From an uncultured Bacilli bacterium (GTDB lineage Bacteria; Bacillota_I; Bacilli_A; RF39; UBA660): 15,091 bases of DNA. The first letter of the stretch is position 1. Each line of letters starts with the position of its first letter. The notes below the pieces were generated by a model. That model was not told the DNA's origin. It did no database searches and saw nothing but the letters and a program-made list of their open reading frames with translations. The stretch lies in NCBI GenBank assembly GCA_947628245.1, contig CANQZH010000011.1, positions 1-15,091 of the forward strand, read 5' to 3'. A program made the position numbers and the translations under genes. Below, one piece after another: positions 14,071-15,091 of this stretch.

Positions 14071-14215
14071 AATATGAGCCTTATTACCTTCCATCAAAAA
14101 TTATTTTTCCTTATGTTAAGGAGTATGATAGTCAAAATTTTTAAAAAGAAATATAATAAGAATAACTTTAAGTTTACAAGTTTTTTCTTTGGTGGAAGGT
14201 AATAAAGCTCATATT
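14071..14215. repeat. 145-bp imperfect inverted repeat between spo0A and the metallopeptidase gene
   Basis: The 28-nt arms at 14071-14098 and 14188-14215 are reverse complements at 26 of 28 positions; one of the two differences is a G.U-type change whichever strand is transcribed. The 89-nt interior holds a second hairpin, TCCTTA/TAAGGA (14108-14113 and 14117-14122). Read on the minus strand, the stem is followed after 3 nt by a T-run (14058-14067), so it could be a very long terminator for spo0A transcripts, a structured RNA, or a tiny MITE-like element with terminal inverted repeats. No target-site duplication is obvious. This region (14033-14267) contains no convincing gene. Confidence 0.75.
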
Positions 14216-14230
14216 GATTAAATCAATATG
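14210..14230. repeat. Perfect short palindrome overlapping the long inverted repeat
   Basis: CATATTGAT (14210-14218) and ATCAATATG (14222-14230) flank a 3-nt centre. Its left arm shares 14210-14215 with the outer arm of the long inverted repeat, so in RNA the two hairpins cannot form fully together. No T-run follows it on the minus strand, so on its own it is a poor terminator for spo0A. Confidence 0.6.
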
Positions 14231-14267
14231 ATAATGTCAAAATTCTTGAAATTCAATACGGATAAAA

Positions 14268-15020
14268 TTAAGCAAAAATAGCTTTATTGCCTAATCTAAG
14301 GGCATCACTGATGGTTACTAAAAATTCGGAATTAGTAGGTTTAGCTCGATCAAAATCAATACTATGGCCAAATAATTTATTCATAATTCCATAATCTCCT
14401 CTTGTCCAAGATACTTCAATCGCGTGTCTAATAGCTCTTTCAACTCTTGAGGCAGTGGTGTCGTGTCTTCTAGCTATCTCTGGATATAAATTTCTAGTAA
14501 TTCCTCCAATAAAATCAGTATTTTGATATAAAAGTAAAATTCCATCTCTTAAATATTGATAACCTTTTATTTGAGAAGGTACACCTAAATTATGTAACAA
14601 TTCACTAGTTTTCAATTCTAAGTCATCATTTATTTCTTTAAAAGAGGAACATTCTAATAAATCAATAGCTCTTTTTTCTAAAGAATCTAAAGAAACTGGT
14701 TTTAACATATAATAATCAACGTGATATTTTTTAATCATTTTAATCGTATATTCTTCAATGAAACTTGATAAAACGATTACTTTCTTTTTGATGTTTTCTT
14801 TCTTCATCTCTTCTAAGATGGCTACACCATCCATTCCCGGCATTATAAAATCTAAAAAGATTATATCAATGTCCTTATTGGTCTTTAAATAGTCAATTAC
14901 TTCATTTCCATTATGGATAACTTTGGTAACTTCAAGTACTTCATTTTCTTTAAAATGTTCTAAGACATTATTGGTAAACTCCTTATTATCATCTACTACT
15001 AATGCTTTAAATTTTTTCAT
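14268..15020 (-). CDS. spo0A: Spo0A, master response regulator of sporulation
   Basis: Spo0A is the DNA-binding response regulator that commits cells to sporulation once phosphorylated by the phosphorelay. The 250-residue protein has a receiver domain at about 1-120, with acidic pair Asp10-Asp11, phosphoacceptor Asp57 in FLDFIMPG, Ser85/Ser86 and Lys107 in MLKP. After a linker comes the Spo0A-specific effector domain from about 140, almost unchanged: LGVP..IKGYQYLRD, GITRNLYPEIARRHDTT and the recognition stretch SRVERAIRHAIEVSW. The length is close to the family norm. The ATG at 15020 follows AAAGGAAAAG. Its presence with spoVIF and a spoIVA remnant indicates an organism with, or recently with, endospore formation. 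The promoter is not clear; a TTTGACA sequence near the right edge may be a -35 or a degenerate 0A box. Confidence 0.97.
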   Translation of the reverse strand: MKKFKALVVDDNKEFTNNVLEHFKENEVLEVTKVIHNGNEVIDYLKTNKDIDIIFLDFIMPGMDGVAILEEMKKENIKKKVIVLSSFIEEYTIKMIKKYHVDYYMLKPVSLDSLEKRAIDLLECSSFKEINDDLELKTSELLHNLGVPSQIKGYQYLRDGILLLYQNTDFIGGITRNLYPEIARRHDTTASRVERAIRHAIEVSWTRGDYGIMNKLFGHSIDFDRAKPTNSEFLVTISDALRLGNKAIFA

Positions 15021-15091
15021 TTTCTTTTCCTTTCTAGTACTTCCTATTTACAACACCCAAGAAAATGATAACAAATATTATGTCAAATTAC

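Noticed and set aside
14113..14202. Small plus-strand frame inside the inverted repeat coding a lysine-rich 29-residue peptide with AAGGAG nearby
   Set aside because: The AAGGAG lies inside the frame and only one base before the second ATG, which is too close to work; the first ATG has no ribosome site. The frame is better explained by the AT-rich interior of the repeat.
14071..14230. 6S RNA or another known structured RNA
   Set aside because: The length and long closed stem recall 6S RNA, but the two-part stem with a central promoter-like bubble could not be recognised.
1..15091. tRNA, rRNA, CRISPR array, transposase
   Set aside because: No cloverleaf, rRNA stretch, regularly spaced repeat or transposase/integrase reading frame was seen on either strand.

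Overview
The window is very AT-rich, low-GC Gram-positive DNA that uses the standard code (TGG for Trp, TGA as stop) and has strong AGGAGG-type ribosome binding sites. It carries spo0A, a spoVIF-like gene and the 5' part of spoIVA beside a compact housekeeping set, so it looks like a spore-forming Bacilli-lineage Firmicute. The extreme AT content and Mollicutes-like style suggest an uncultured gut lineage of the Erysipelotrichales/RF39 kind. That placement is an inference.

Region 1 (1-1950) is an accessory and sporulation patch. It holds the end of a possible plus-strand gene, a spoIVA cut off abruptly after about 122 homologous residues, three small XRE-type regulators (two on the plus strand, one on the minus strand) and a spoVIF-like gene behind the minus-strand regulator. 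Bidirectional terminators separate the converging units.

Region 2 (1961-9082) is a minus-strand housekeeping block. In transcription order it runs: a hypothetical 179-aa protein and gpmI (glycolysis); relP (small alarmone synthetase) followed 15 nt later by a CtpE/Exp7-type P-type cation ATPase; a UPF0316/DUF2179 membrane protein; and der (ribosome-assembly GTPase). Most units have recognisable sigma-A-like promoters and intrinsic terminators.

Region 3 (9141-13060) holds envelope genes: a MATE-family transporter fused to a C-terminal cytidylate-kinase-like domain, preceded by a leader with its own intrinsic terminator, and a tandem pair of SipW-dependent-type (TasA/camelysin-like) secreted proteins with near-identical 5' halves and diverged 3' halves.

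Region 4 (13061-15091) holds a soluble HExxH (gluzincin-like) protein of unknown role, probably translated from a leaderless mRNA, and spo0A. Between them is a gene-free 235-bp stretch dominated by a 145-bp imperfect inverted repeat (28-nt arms, 26/28 complementary) with an overlapping, competing short hairpin.

The observations most worth following are the interrupted spoIVA (possible sporulation-gene intervening element just outside the left edge), the attenuated MATE-kinase fusion, and the large inverted repeat downstream of spo0A.
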